Under the pieces are notes generated by a model. It was not told the DNA's origin. It did no database searches and saw nothing but the letters and a program-made list of their open reading frames with translations. A stretch of 12,357 nucleotides of DNA from an uncultured Endomicrobiia bacterium (GTDB lineage: Bacteria > Elusimicrobiota > Endomicrobiia > Endomicrobiales > Endomicrobiaceae): contig CAJOOL010000213.1 in NCBI GenBank assembly GCA_905236115.1, forward strand, positions 1 through 12,357. The letters run 5' to 3'. Positions 1-6,095 of this stretch are shown here, in pieces; position 1 is the first letter of the stretch; every line of letters starts with the position of its first letter. The position numbers and the translations under genes are program-made.

Positions 1-109
1 AGGCTAACCCCTCGGGTTCCTATTAGTCGTTGACGGCAAAGATGAGTTTTTATAACATAGATTCCCGATTAACGACTACAAAGTGCTCCGCACTTTTCGG
101 GAATGACAG
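1..109. repeat. Left copy of a 109-bp terminal inverted repeat
   Basis: These bases are the reverse complement of 12249-12357 with only two differences (positions 88 and 89, in a hairpin loop); similarity drops abruptly at position 110. The unit contains a short AACCC/GGGTT hairpin near the edge, an AGTCGTTGA/TTAACGACT pair (one G-T) and the nested hairpin at 61-104. No protein reading frame is convincingly conserved through it. It ends exactly at the window edge, so its true outer boundary is unknown. The high identity against a much more diverged neighbouring segment suggests a young or homogenised dispersed repeat. Confidence 0.93.
61..104. repeat. Nested hairpin inside the left terminal repeat (ATTCCCGA...TCGGGAAT)
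   Basis: The outer arms ATTCCCGA (61-68) and TCGGGAAT (97-104) enclose an inner hairpin AAAGTGC (80-86), loop TCC, GCACTTT (90-96). The right copy has the same stems with loop TAA (read on the plus strand), so both differences between the copies fall in the loop. From general knowledge, ATTCCC-N-GGGAAT elements are abundant intergenic repeats in several bacteria, for example dRS3 in Neisseria. I infer resemblance only, not common origin. Confidence 0.8.
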
Positions 110-172
110 GCTATAATGTATTTTTTGCTTCGCTGTAAATTGTTGCTTTTTAAAGAACGATTTTGTATAATC

Positions 173-263
173 GCCGAGAAGATAAAAGCCTTGCAAGTTA
201 TTATCTTTTTTACCAAACTGTGCTATGCTTTTGGACGGTATGCCCAAAAACAGCCCGCTCGGC
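173..263 (-). ncRNA. Candidate structured RNA, left copy, transcribed outward
   Basis: Read on the minus strand, this segment has a closing helix GCCGAG (263-258) with CTCGGC (178-173). Inside it a GCTGT (254-250)/ACAGT (221-217) helix, with one G-T pair, encloses a hairpin TTTTGGGC (249-242), loop ATACC, GTCCAAAA (236-229). A second arm AAGATAA (207-201)/TTATCTT (185-179) follows. The stretch AAAGCATAGCACAG between them is almost unchanged in the right copy. The right copy (12105-12191) has the same helices in the same order although several arms differ in sequence. A consensus promoter lies about 50 nt upstream of the core. Reading frames through the two copies do not match because of indels, which argues for RNA rather than protein. 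I recognise no known RNA family. Confidence 0.55.
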
Positions 264-315
264 TTTGCTTTTATTATTTTTATTAAAAATTTCGCATCTT
301 GATTTTGTGTTACAA

Positions 316-344
316 ATTATAACATAAAATATCAAAGATGTCAA
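316..344 (-). promoter_or_regulatory. Consensus sigma-70 promoter, outward facing, for the left RNA
   Basis: On the minus strand there is TTGACA (344-339), a 17-nt spacer and TATAAT (321-316), a perfect match to the sigma-70 consensus. It points away from the adjacent regulator gene and toward the window edge, with a start expected near 309. A small dyad TTTGT-GTT-ACAAA (304-316) overlaps the -10 end and could be an operator for the divergent XRE protein; that is inference. Confidence 0.8.
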
Positions 345-372
345 TATTTTTTTATTTTATCGGATATTGTAA

Positions 373-729
373 ATGGATTTCGGCGAAAAGATAAAAAGAA
401 TTATGTTTGAAAATAATTTGACTCAGCAGCAGTTTGCACAGAAGATAGGCAGCAAACATCCTGCGGTAAGCCGCTGGATTAACGGAACATCAAAGAACCC
501 TACATTGGAAACTTTGGAAAAAATATCAAAAGCGTTTAATATCCCCGTAAGTTATTTATCCGACGACAGCCAAAACGATTTTGAAAAATGCGAAGAAGAA
601 AAGATAAAAAATAATGATTTGAAATTGATTATAAAAATGATGGAAAAACAAAATAAATTAATGGAAAAATTAAGTAAAAAAGTGGACTTGATAGAGGAAG
701 CTCTGAATGATGCGGAAAGAAAACCGTAA
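373..729 (+). CDS. XRE-family HTH regulator with C-terminal coiled coil (left copy)
   Basis: This is a 118-residue protein. Residues about 5-60 form an HTH_3/Cro-CI type DNA-binding domain (LTQQQFAQKIG, recognition helix around AVSRWINGT, then NPTLETLEKISKAF). Residues about 67-113 are charged and Lys/Glu-rich with heptad-like spacing, most likely a dimerising coiled coil. No catalytic domain is present. The ATG at 373 is the natural start of the HTH domain; only a weak GGA lies 9 nt upstream. The gene points inward, and a consensus promoter for the structured RNA candidate runs the other way from the shared upstream region, so autoregulation and control of that RNA are plausible. The protein is a diverged paralogue of the one at 11654-12010, which has the same length and architecture. 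The target and role are unknown. Confidence 0.9.
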   Translation: MDFGEKIKRIMFENNLTQQQFAQKIGSKHPAVSRWINGTSKNPTLETLEKISKAFNIPVSYLSDDSQNDFEKCEEEKIKNNDLKLIIKMMEKQNKLMEKLSKKVDLIEEALNDAERKP

Positions 730-773
730 GGGAAAATTTTAAGTATATAAAATTTTAAATAACAGAAACGAAA

Positions 774-814
774 GCGGTCTGCCGGGTTTTTTAATTAAAA
801 ACCCGGCAGACCGC
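774..814. terminator. Long perfect hairpin between convergent genes, probable bidirectional terminator
   Basis: An 18-bp perfect stem, GCGGTCTGCCGGGTTTTT (774-791) with its complement (797-814), has a 5-nt loop. It lies between the left XRE gene and the convergent membrane-protein gene. The GC-rich part is at the base and the A/T run at the tip, the reverse of a classic intrinsic terminator, and no T-run follows on either strand. Termination is inferred mainly from position. Confidence 0.6.
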
Positions 815-905
815 AATAATTATAAAGCCGGACAATATAAAATATAAAACCGACAAATAAATAAATTCTCAAAAATGCCGTTAAGGAAAGCCCGTCAAAA
901 ATAAC

Positions 906-1517
906 TTATTTCACTTCATTAACGTCTACAACAGCATCGGACTTTCCGTCAAGAGCCATATAAGTTAATACTACGGAAATTGTTATTACAGGCATTGCAA
1001 CAAAAATACCGACGAAGAATAACAACAGGCCGACAACACCGATAACGGCATTAATTATCATTATCAGAACAATATCAACCAATGCACCTTTAGTTAATCT
1101 TCTGGAATATAAAAATGTTTCTTTTACGTCAAAATCTTTATCCAGCATTACACACAGCAGAGGGAAAAATAAAATAGTAAAAACAAATCCCAAAAGCGAT
1201 AACAATGCTGCCGCTACCGACTGCCCGGCAGATTGAATAAGCAAAGTATATATACTTATGATTATGAAGATTACTGCAACTTTTTGATTTGTTAAATCTT
1301 TAAATTGGAAAAAACTTGAAAAATTTATACTTTCGCCTTTTACGGATTTTAAAACTGCATTTATTACCAAAATCGTCATAAGGAACTGCAAAAGCCCGCC
1401 GATATAGGGAATAAAAAGAAGAACAGTCATTATAAAAGCCGTAACAACATATTCTATCCAATTTTTTTTGAAAACATCCCACGAATTTGAATAAATTTCT
1501 TTAAAATTTAAAACCAT
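906..1517 (-). CDS. Multi-pass integral membrane protein, unknown function
   Basis: The 203-residue protein is dominated by hydrophobic segments at about residues 22-57, 78-97, 100-125, 145-168 and 168-188, giving roughly six membrane spans. The N-terminal MVLNFKEIYSNSWDVFKKNW, the glycine/proline-containing turns and the charged loop with LYSRRLTKGA resemble the loose group of bacterial membrane proteins annotated as DUF975-like or as the membrane domain of glycerophosphodiester phosphodiesterases. I cannot place it firmly in either, and no catalytic motif is visible. The start ATG at 1517 has a good AAGGAG ribosome-binding site 8 nt upstream. It is downstream of and codirectional with pgi (102-nt gap), with no evident terminator in between, so it may be cotranscribed; nothing suggests a functional link. 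Confidence 0.85.
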   Translation of the reverse strand: MVLNFKEIYSNSWDVFKKNWIEYVVTAFIMTVLLFIPYIGGLLQFLMTILVINAVLKSVKGESINFSSFFQFKDLTNQKVAVIFIIISIYTLLIQSAGQSVAAALLSLLGFVFTILFFPLLCVMLDKDFDVKETFLYSRRLTKGALVDIVLIMIINAVIGVVGLLLFFVGIFVAMPVITISVVLTYMALDGKSDAVVDVNEVK

Positions 1518-1619
1518 TTTTACATCTCCTTGTTTGTTTATTTTGTTACAAGTGTTTCAACCGACGGTTCCTGCCGACAACAACCAATAACCGACAAAAA
1601 CCACAATTTCAACATTTTT

Positions 1620-3260
1620 TTATTTATTATTTTTTATTTTATTGTAATGTTTTATTAAAGCGGCTGTAGAACAATCATGAACATTTTCTTTTTCCTGTTT
1701 CAGTTCCGGAAGAATTACATTGGCCAGTTTCTTGCCAAGCTCTACTCCCCATTGGTCATAACTGTTAACACGCCAAATTATTCCCTGAACAAAAATTTTA
1801 TGTTCATACATTGCAATCAATGCACCTAAAGTTTTCGGCGTAAGTTCGTCAAGCAGTATGCTGTTGGTCGGTTTGTTCCCGTCAAAAACTTTGTGCGGGG
1901 TAAGCATTTTGATGTCTTCTTCAGATGCTCCGCCGGCCTTTAATGCTGCCACAGCCTGTTTTTCAGTTAAACCGAATGCCAGTGCTTCAGGCTGAGCTAA
2001 AAAGTTGGATAAAAGTTTTTCGTGATGGTCGGAAATTCTTTCCGGAGGATTGACTATACCGATAAAATCGCAGGGAATTAATTTGGTTCCCTGATGTATC
2101 AGCTGATAAAAAGAATGCTGTCCGTTCGTTCCCGGCTCACCCCAGAGAACCTGCCCCGTCTGGTAATTAACTTTATTGCCGTCTCTGTCTATGGTTTTGC
2201 CGTTGCTTTCCATATCGGACTGCTGCAAAAATGCCGTAAATCTGTGCAGATATTGACTGTAAGGAAGAACTGTATAACTCTGTGCGTTAAAGAAATTATT
2301 ATACCATACACCGAGCACAGCCATTATGACGGGAATGTTTTGTTCAACGGGTGAGGTTTTGAAATGAACATCCATTTCATAAGCACCGGTTAAAAGTTCT
2401 TTAAATTTTTCAAAACCGACAGAACACGCTATAGGTAAGCCGATTGCCGACCACAAGGAATATCTTCCGCCGACAAAATTCCAAAACTCAAACATATTGT
2501 TTGTATCTATGCCGAACTCTGCAACTTTTTCTTTGTTTGTGGAGAGTGCAACAAAATGATTTTTGATTGCGTTTTCGCCGAGCTTTTCAACCAGCCATTT
2601 TCTTGCGGTGTTTGCGTTGGTCATTGTTTCCTGCGTGGTGAAAGTTTTGGAAGCTACTATGAATAATGACGTTTCAGGATTAAGTTTTTTCAATACTTCG
2701 TAAATATCGGCACCGTCAACATTTGATACGAAATGAACTCTCGGACCGTCGGCATAATATTTAAGTGCTTCACATACCATTCTGGGACCTAAATCGGAAC
2801 CGCCTATACCGATATTTACAACATCGGTTATTTTTTTACCCGTTGAGCCGAGCCACTTTCCGCTTCTTAAATCTTCGGTAAAGTTCTTCATTTTTTCAAG
2901 CACTTTTTTTATCTCGGGCATAACGTCTTTTCCGTCAACGTAAACGGGATTATCGGACATATTTCTTAATGCGGAATGAAGAACGGCTCTTTTTTCCGTC
3001 CAATTGATTTTTTCTCCGGAAAATATTTTTTCCGTCCATGTTTTCAAACCGCTTGCCTTAACCAAATCAAGAAGAAGTTTTTTCGTCTCTTCGTCTATAA
3101 TATTTTTTGAGTAGTCAAACAATATTCCCAAATTTTCAAGCCTGATGTTGTATTTGTTAAATCTGTCATTATCTTTAAACAAATCTCTTAAATGAACGGA
3201 TTTCATTTTTTCATAATGTTTCTCTAAGTTTTTCCATTCTTTTGTCTGAATTAATTCCAT
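1620..3260 (-). CDS. pgi: Glucose-6-phosphate isomerase
   Basis: This enzyme interconverts glucose-6-phosphate and fructose-6-phosphate in the cytoplasm (glycolysis and gluconeogenesis). The 546-residue length matches the long Pgi type of Escherichia coli (549). Visible motifs are GIGGSDLG (residues about 151-158), the phosphate-binding SKTFTTQET (204-212), the family signature GGRYSLWS (264-271), the catalytic base Glu351 in [10 protein letters not shown], His382 in NGQHSFYQL and Lys510 in DQWGVELGK. All expected catalytic residues are present. An AAGGA ribosome-binding site lies 8 nt before the ATG at 3260. Just upstream is a short AGCTGAA-type repeat (3281-3313) that separates pgi from the outer-membrane protein gene. 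The C-terminus is Lys/Asn-rich, in line with the AT-rich genome. No sign of damage or transfer. Confidence 0.98.
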   Translation of the reverse strand: MELIQTKEWKNLEKHYEKMKSVHLRDLFKDNDRFNKYNIRLENLGILFDYSKNIIDEETKKLLLDLVKASGLKTWTEKIFSGEKINWTEKRAVLHSALRNMSDNPVYVDGKDVMPEIKKVLEKMKNFTEDLRSGKWLGSTGKKITDVVNIGIGGSDLGPRMVCEALKYYADGPRVHFVSNVDGADIYEVLKKLNPETSLFIVASKTFTTQETMTNANTARKWLVEKLGENAIKNHFVALSTNKEKVAEFGIDTNNMFEFWNFVGGRYSLWSAIGLPIACSVGFEKFKELLTGAYEMDVHFKTSPVEQNIPVIMAVLGVWYNNFFNAQSYTVLPYSQYLHRFTAFLQQSDMESNGKTIDRDGNKVNYQTGQVLWGEPGTNGQHSFYQLIHQGTKLIPCDFIGIVNPPERISDHHEKLLSNFLAQPEALAFGLTEKQAVAALKAGGASEEDIKMLTPHKVFDGNKPTNSILLDELTPKTLGALIAMYEHKIFVQGIIWRVNSYDQWGVELGKKLANVILPELKQEKENVHDCSTAALIKHYNKIKNNK

Positions 3261-3280
3261 TTTATATTTCCTTTTATCCT

Positions 3281-3313
3281 TTAGCTGAACAGCCGAATAG
3301 CTGAAAAGCTGAA
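3281..3313. repeat. Short degenerate AGCTGAA repeat upstream of pgi
   Basis: Four imperfect copies of an AGCTGAA-like unit (AGCTGAAC, AGCCGAAT, AGCTGAAA, AGCTGAAA) lie in tandem. Similar GTTGAA/AGCTGAA sequence is found at the ends of murA and of the right XRE gene, so this looks like a dispersed family of low-complexity intergenic repeats. Confidence 0.6.
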
Positions 3314-3319
3314 AAATTT

Positions 3320-3341
3320 ATTGTAAAAATTGATTTACAAT
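3320..3341. other. AT-only dyad ATTGTAAA/TTTACAAT downstream of the outer-membrane protein gene
   Basis: An 8-bp inverted repeat with a 6-nt centre (AATTGA) lies 40 nt after the stop codon of the leftward outer-membrane protein gene. It has no G/C clamp (one G-C pair per arm), so it would be a weak terminator; alternatively it is an operator in front of pgi. Confidence 0.35.
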
Positions 3342-3381
3342 TTTTGTTATTTATTAAAAAACTTTTTTCTTCCAATCTTCT

Positions 3382-3948
3382 TTACAACGAAAATCTGTAT
3401 CCGGCCTTAAAATAAATATCTTTATACGTTATATCGTTGCCGTTGTCTTTTGCCTCGTATCTTGAAAAATAAAGTTCCATAATATATTTTTCATAAAGCT
3501 GAAAACCGATACCTGCCGCAGCATACAGACCGCCGGAAGAATCTTTTCCGTTATCCACCGTAAACATTACATTGTAACCGCCGTTAATCATTAAGTAAGG
3601 AACGTATTCGCCGAAACTTCCGAAAGGAAATAAAGTGAAGCTTGCATAAACTGGAACAAAAGAAAATTGTTTGCTGGTGTAAGGCTGATTGGCACCGAAA
3701 TTTTCATATCTTGCTTTTTTGCCCATGCCGATTCTTCTGTTGAAAAGATAGTCAAAACCCGCCCCGACGGCGACATAATCGCTTAAATGAAGCCTTGCTT
3801 CTGCACCTATGCTTAATGCAGTATCAACTTCATAATCGCTTCTGAATGTTCCCGGCAGACAGATGGAAAGTTTTGGAATGACATCTACCGCATAAGCTCC
3901 GCTTGTTATAAAAGTTAAAACCAACAAAACCGACAAAAATTTTTTCAT
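3382..3948 (-). CDS. Small outer-membrane beta-barrel protein
   Basis: The 188-residue protein starts with a clear Sec signal peptide (MKKFLSVLLVLTFITSGAYA, cleavage likely after AYA, residue 20). The mature part alternates short amphipathic strands with polar, Gly/Asn/Asp-rich turns: ALSIGAEARLHL, VAVGAGFDYLF, FVPVYASFTLFP, YVPYLMINGGYNVMF, GLYAAAGIGFQLY, IMELYFSRYEA and IYFKAGYRFSL. This fits an eight-stranded barrel of the OmpA-transmembrane/OMP_b-brl type. The C-terminus ends in Leu, not the usual aromatic residue, but FSL keeps a Phe close by. There is no peptidoglycan-binding domain. A GGAGG site lies 10 nt before the ATG at 3948. Its presence implies a diderm envelope. The exact role (structural, adhesion or porin-like) is unknown. 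Confidence 0.85.
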   Translation of the reverse strand: MKKFLSVLLVLTFITSGAYAVDVIPKLSICLPGTFRSDYEVDTALSIGAEARLHLSDYVAVGAGFDYLFNRRIGMGKKARYENFGANQPYTSKQFSFVPVYASFTLFPFGSFGEYVPYLMINGGYNVMFTVDNGKDSSGGLYAAAGIGFQLYEKYIMELYFSRYEAKDNGNDITYKDIYFKAGYRFSL

Positions 3949-4130
3949 ATTTCAAAATCCTCCGTGATATACCGCAGTATGTATAATAATAATCGTAAAA
4001 TTTTAGCAAAATTTTTTTTATTAAGCCAATTTTTTATGCCGTTTTGCAGAATTTTCACAATAATTTGCCGTTATAATGTTACTTTTTCTTCCAATCCTCT
4101 CATTGTCGTTTCCGCCGTTCGCCGTTTCCA

Positions 4131-4162
4131 TACATCTATACATCCATACCTCTATACCTCTC
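4131..4162. repeat. Imperfect tandem array of four 8-mers (TACMTCYA)
   Basis: The units TACATCTA, TACATCCA, TACCTCTA and TACCTCTC follow one another directly in the gap between the end of murA and the outer-membrane protein gene. Upstream in the same gap (3949-4130) I see only AT-rich sequence with a poor promoter-like match (TTGCTA then TATACA on the minus strand) for the outer-membrane protein gene. Confidence 0.7.
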
Positions 4163-4230
4163 CTCCAGCTCTCAACCGCCGTTCTCAACTCTTCAACCTT
4201 TCTTTTTCAACATCTTCAGCCCTCAACCCT
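4163..4230. repeat. Degenerate CTCAAC/TTCAAC repeat overlapping the murA 3' end
   Basis: On the plus strand this stretch is pyrimidine-rich with repeated CTCAAC or TTCAAC words (CTCAACCGCC, CTCAACTCTTCAACC, TTCAACATCTTCAGC, CTCAACCCTC). It runs into the last codons of murA and includes its stop. The same kind of sequence overlaps the end of the right XRE gene at 11651-11674. Confidence 0.6.
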
Positions 4231-5472
4231 CTTTATATCCGCCCCGAGACTTTCAAACTTTTTTTCCAGCGTTTCATACCCTCTGTCAAGGTGATAAATT
4301 CTGGAAATTTCTGTTTTGCCTTTGGCACAAAGCCCCGCCAAAACAAGAGCAGCCCCCGCACGCAAATCCGAAACCATTACCGGAGCACCCGATAATTCTT
4401 CAACTCCTTGAATGTAAACCTGCCTGCCCTCTATTTTAAGATTGGCACCGAGCCTTTGAAGCTCGCATACGTGCATAAATCTGTTTTCAAAAACCGTTTC
4501 TTCAACAATTGAATTTCCTTTTACAAGGCACATTAATGCCATCCATTGTGCCTGCACATCCGTAGGAAAACCGGGATAAATTTCCGTTCTTATATTTATC
4601 GGTTTTAAATCTTTTTCACTTTTTATTTTTATGGTGTTTTCGGATATTTTCATATCGGCACCTGCTTCAATAAGTTTATCGGCTACGGCTTTTAAATGTT
4701 CCGGGCAGACATCCGTCAGCGTAACTTCACCTTTGGTCATTAAGGCCGCTATCATATACGTGGCTGCCTCAATTCTGTCCGCAATGACTTTATGTTTGAA
4801 ACCTTTTAATTTTTTAACGCCTTCTACGGTTATTATCTTTGTTCCCGCACCGGAAATTTTGGCTCCCATTTTTATCAGCACATCGGCCAAATCACATATT
4901 TCCGGTTCTTTTGCGGCATTTATTATTCTGGTGGTTCCCCGTGCCAAAACACTTGCCAAAAGAATATTTTCAGTCGCTCCCACGCTTGCAAAACGGAACT
5001 CAATGTCAGCACCTTTCAATCCGTTTTCGGCGGTGATATTGATGTAGCCGGCTTTAAGTTCAATATTTGCTCCCATTTTTTTGAAAGCATCCAAATGTAT
5101 ATCTATTGGTCTTGCACCGATGGAACATCCGCCGGGTAAAGAAACGTTTACTTTTCCCAGTCTTGCAAGAAGCGGCCCCATAACCAAAACGCTTGCACGC
5201 ATTTTTCTGACCAAATCATAAGGAGCAATGTGATTTAATTTGTCGGATTTTTCGCATACTACAGTATTTTTTTTCATTTCGGTTTTTTTACCGATAAAGT
5301 TTAAAAAGTCAATGGTGGTTTTTATATCGGCAAGGACGGGAACATTTTGTATTTCGCAATTGTCGTCGGTAAGAAGCGTTGCAAACAGTATCGGAAGTGC
5401 GGAATTTTTGGAACCGGAAACTTTTATCGTTCCGGATAATTTTTTCCCGCCGTGAATTATTATTTTATCCAT
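4216..5472 (-). CDS. murA: UDP-N-acetylglucosamine 1-carboxyvinyltransferase
   Basis: This enzyme transfers enolpyruvate from phosphoenolpyruvate to UDP-GlcNAc, the first committed step of peptidoglycan synthesis in the cytoplasm. At 418 residues it matches E. coli MurA (419). The Lys22-Asn23 pair in GSKNSALPI, Cys116 in PGGCSIGARP (equivalent of Cys115, so fosfomycin sensitivity is expected), the conserved SVGATEN segment, and Asp305 in YPGFPTDVQAQW are all present. The two-domain inside-out barrel length is intact. The start ATG at 5472 has a GAGGA site a few nucleotides upstream and an extended -10 promoter further back. The last codons (…IKRVEG) and the stop lie in a GTTGAGGGCTGA-type repeat, so the extreme C-terminus may have been replaced by repeat sequence without harm. 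Confidence 0.98.
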   Translation of the reverse strand: MDKIIIHGGKKLSGTIKVSGSKNSALPILFATLLTDDNCEIQNVPVLADIKTTIDFLNFIGKKTEMKKNTVVCEKSDKLNHIAPYDLVRKMRASVLVMGPLLARLGKVNVSLPGGCSIGARPIDIHLDAFKKMGANIELKAGYINITAENGLKGADIEFRFASVGATENILLASVLARGTTRIINAAKEPEICDLADVLIKMGAKISGAGTKIITVEGVKKLKGFKHKVIADRIEAATYMIAALMTKGEVTLTDVCPEHLKAVADKLIEAGADMKISENTIKIKSEKDLKPINIRTEIYPGFPTDVQAQWMALMCLVKGNSIVEETVFENRFMHVCELQRLGANLKIEGRQVYIQGVEELSGAPVMVSDLRAGAALVLAGLCAKGKTEISRIYHLDRGYETLEKKFESLGADIKRVEG

Positions 5473-5506
5473 ATTTCCTCTTTTCTCAAGTTTTTCAAGC
5501 TGTTTT

Positions 5507-5515
5507 ATTATATCA
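5507..5515 (-). promoter_or_regulatory. Extended -10 promoter for murA
   Basis: On the minus strand TGA-TATAAT (5515-5507) is a perfect -10 box with the TGn extension, about 35 nt before the murA start. No good -35 box is seen at 17 nt, as is usual for extended -10 promoters. Confidence 0.6.
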
Positions 5516-5539
5516 TATTTATGAGTTTTTATAAAAAAA

Positions 5540-5568
5540 TTGTAATAAAATGAAAAAAAAGGTATAAT
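5540..5568 (+). promoter_or_regulatory. Sigma-70 promoter for tRNA-Arg
   Basis: TTGTAA (5540-5545), a 17-nt spacer and TATAAT (5563-5568) lie 34 nt upstream of the mature tRNA 5' end, leaving a leader of about 28 nt. Confidence 0.7.
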
Positions 5569-5602
5569 TGCAAAGATAGACAGAATTTGTTGTGGTTTTA
5601 TT

Positions 5603-5676
5603 GCCCCGATAGCTCAACCGGATAGAGCAGATCCGTCCTAAGGATAAGGTTGGAGGTTCAACTCCTCTTCGGGGCG
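5603..5676 (+). tRNA. tRNA-Arg (anticodon CCT)
   Basis: The cloverleaf is complete. The acceptor is GCCCCGA/TCGGGGC with discriminator G. The D-arm GCTC-AACCGGATA-GAGC includes the arginine identity base A20. The anticodon arm is GATCC-GTCCTAA-GGATA, placing CCT at 34-36 after T33. The T-arm is GGAGG-TTCAACT-CCTCT with one terminal G-T pair. CCA is not encoded. Two small oddities are a terminal G27-A43 mismatch and a purine (G) at position 32, which is usually a pyrimidine. It decodes the AGG codon. It stands alone between murA and the PilZ gene. Confidence 0.95.
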
Positions 5677-5701
5677 AGCATTTCTTCTGTATGTGAATGA
5701 T

Positions 5702-5730
5702 GTGAAAAAAATGTGAAAATTTGCTATAAT
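5702..5730 (+). promoter_or_regulatory. Promoter for the PilZ-folD pair
   Basis: TATAAT (5725-5730) is preceded by TGC, an extended -10, and by GTGAAA (5702-5707) at a 17-nt spacing as a partial -35. It lies 30 nt before the PilZ start codon. Confidence 0.6.
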
Positions 5731-5759
5731 AAGACCGAAGCTATGTGAGGTTATATTAA

Positions 5760-6086
5760 ATGGTTGATGAAAAGAGAGCTTTTCCCAGAAAAGCCGTCTC
5801 GTTATCTACAAATATTTTGGATACGGAAACTAAATCCGTCTTGGGCGAGTGCATTCTTACGGATGTATCCAAGAACGGTTTCGCCATAGAGAGCGAAGTT
5901 ATATTGTCTATAGGCCAGAAATTTGACCTTCAGTTTACAATTTTAAACAAGACGGTTCTGTTAACAGGGGAAGTTGTCCGCGTAGACAACGGCTTCTTTT
6001 TTATTTTATACGGTTCAAAAATTGTTGACGAGTACTGTAAAAATTTGGAATTTTTCAGAAAGTATATAGATTATTCATTGGTATAG
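5760..6086 (+). CDS. Single-domain PilZ protein, probable c-di-GMP receptor
   Basis: The 108-residue protein is essentially one PilZ domain. It carries both cyclic-di-GMP binding motifs: RxxxR as RAFPR (residues 6-10) and (D/N)xSxxG as DVSKNG (35-40), followed by beta-strand segments GFAIESEVIL, KFDLQFTIL and VLLTGEVVRVDNGFFFILYG. No enzymatic or flagellar (YcgR) domain is attached, so it would act as a small cytoplasmic adaptor that changes partner binding when c-di-GMP is present. A TGAGG site sits about 9 nt before the ATG at 5760. Its stop codon is only 9 nt from the preferred folD start, so the two genes are very likely cotranscribed and perhaps translationally coupled; the functional reason is not obvious. 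No cyclase or phosphodiesterase gene is visible in the window. Confidence 0.93.
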   Translation: MVDEKRAFPRKAVSLSTNILDTETKSVLGECILTDVSKNGFAIESEVILSIGQKFDLQFTILNKTVLLTGEVVRVDNGFFFILYGSKIVDEYCKNLEFFRKYIDYSLV

Positions 6087-6095
6087 GTGTCTGCG

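Noticed and set aside
110..135. 12-nt match (CAGCGAAGCAAA) between the left variable segment and mnmE near 11140, as a guide-target pair
   Set aside because: It is short and A-rich, extends no further, lies in a conserved gene, and the right variable segment has no comparable match that I can see.
50..247. 65-residue reading frame on the minus strand through the left repeat and RNA region
   Set aside because: It would need a TTG start, has no ribosome-binding site, is cut by indels relative to the right copy, and crosses conserved hairpins.
1..372. CRISPR array or tracr-like RNA at the window ends
   Set aside because: There are no regularly spaced direct repeats and no cas genes; the repeats are inverted copies at the two ends.
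3964..4395. 143-residue frame on the plus strand between the outer-membrane protein gene and murA
   Set aside because: It overlaps the murA C-terminus antisense and is made from low-complexity pyrimidine-rich repeat sequence.
5473..5602. Replication origin in the AT-rich divergent gap before tRNA-Arg
   Set aside because: I see no TTATCCACA-type DnaA boxes or repeated 13-mers; the AT-richness is explained by two promoters.
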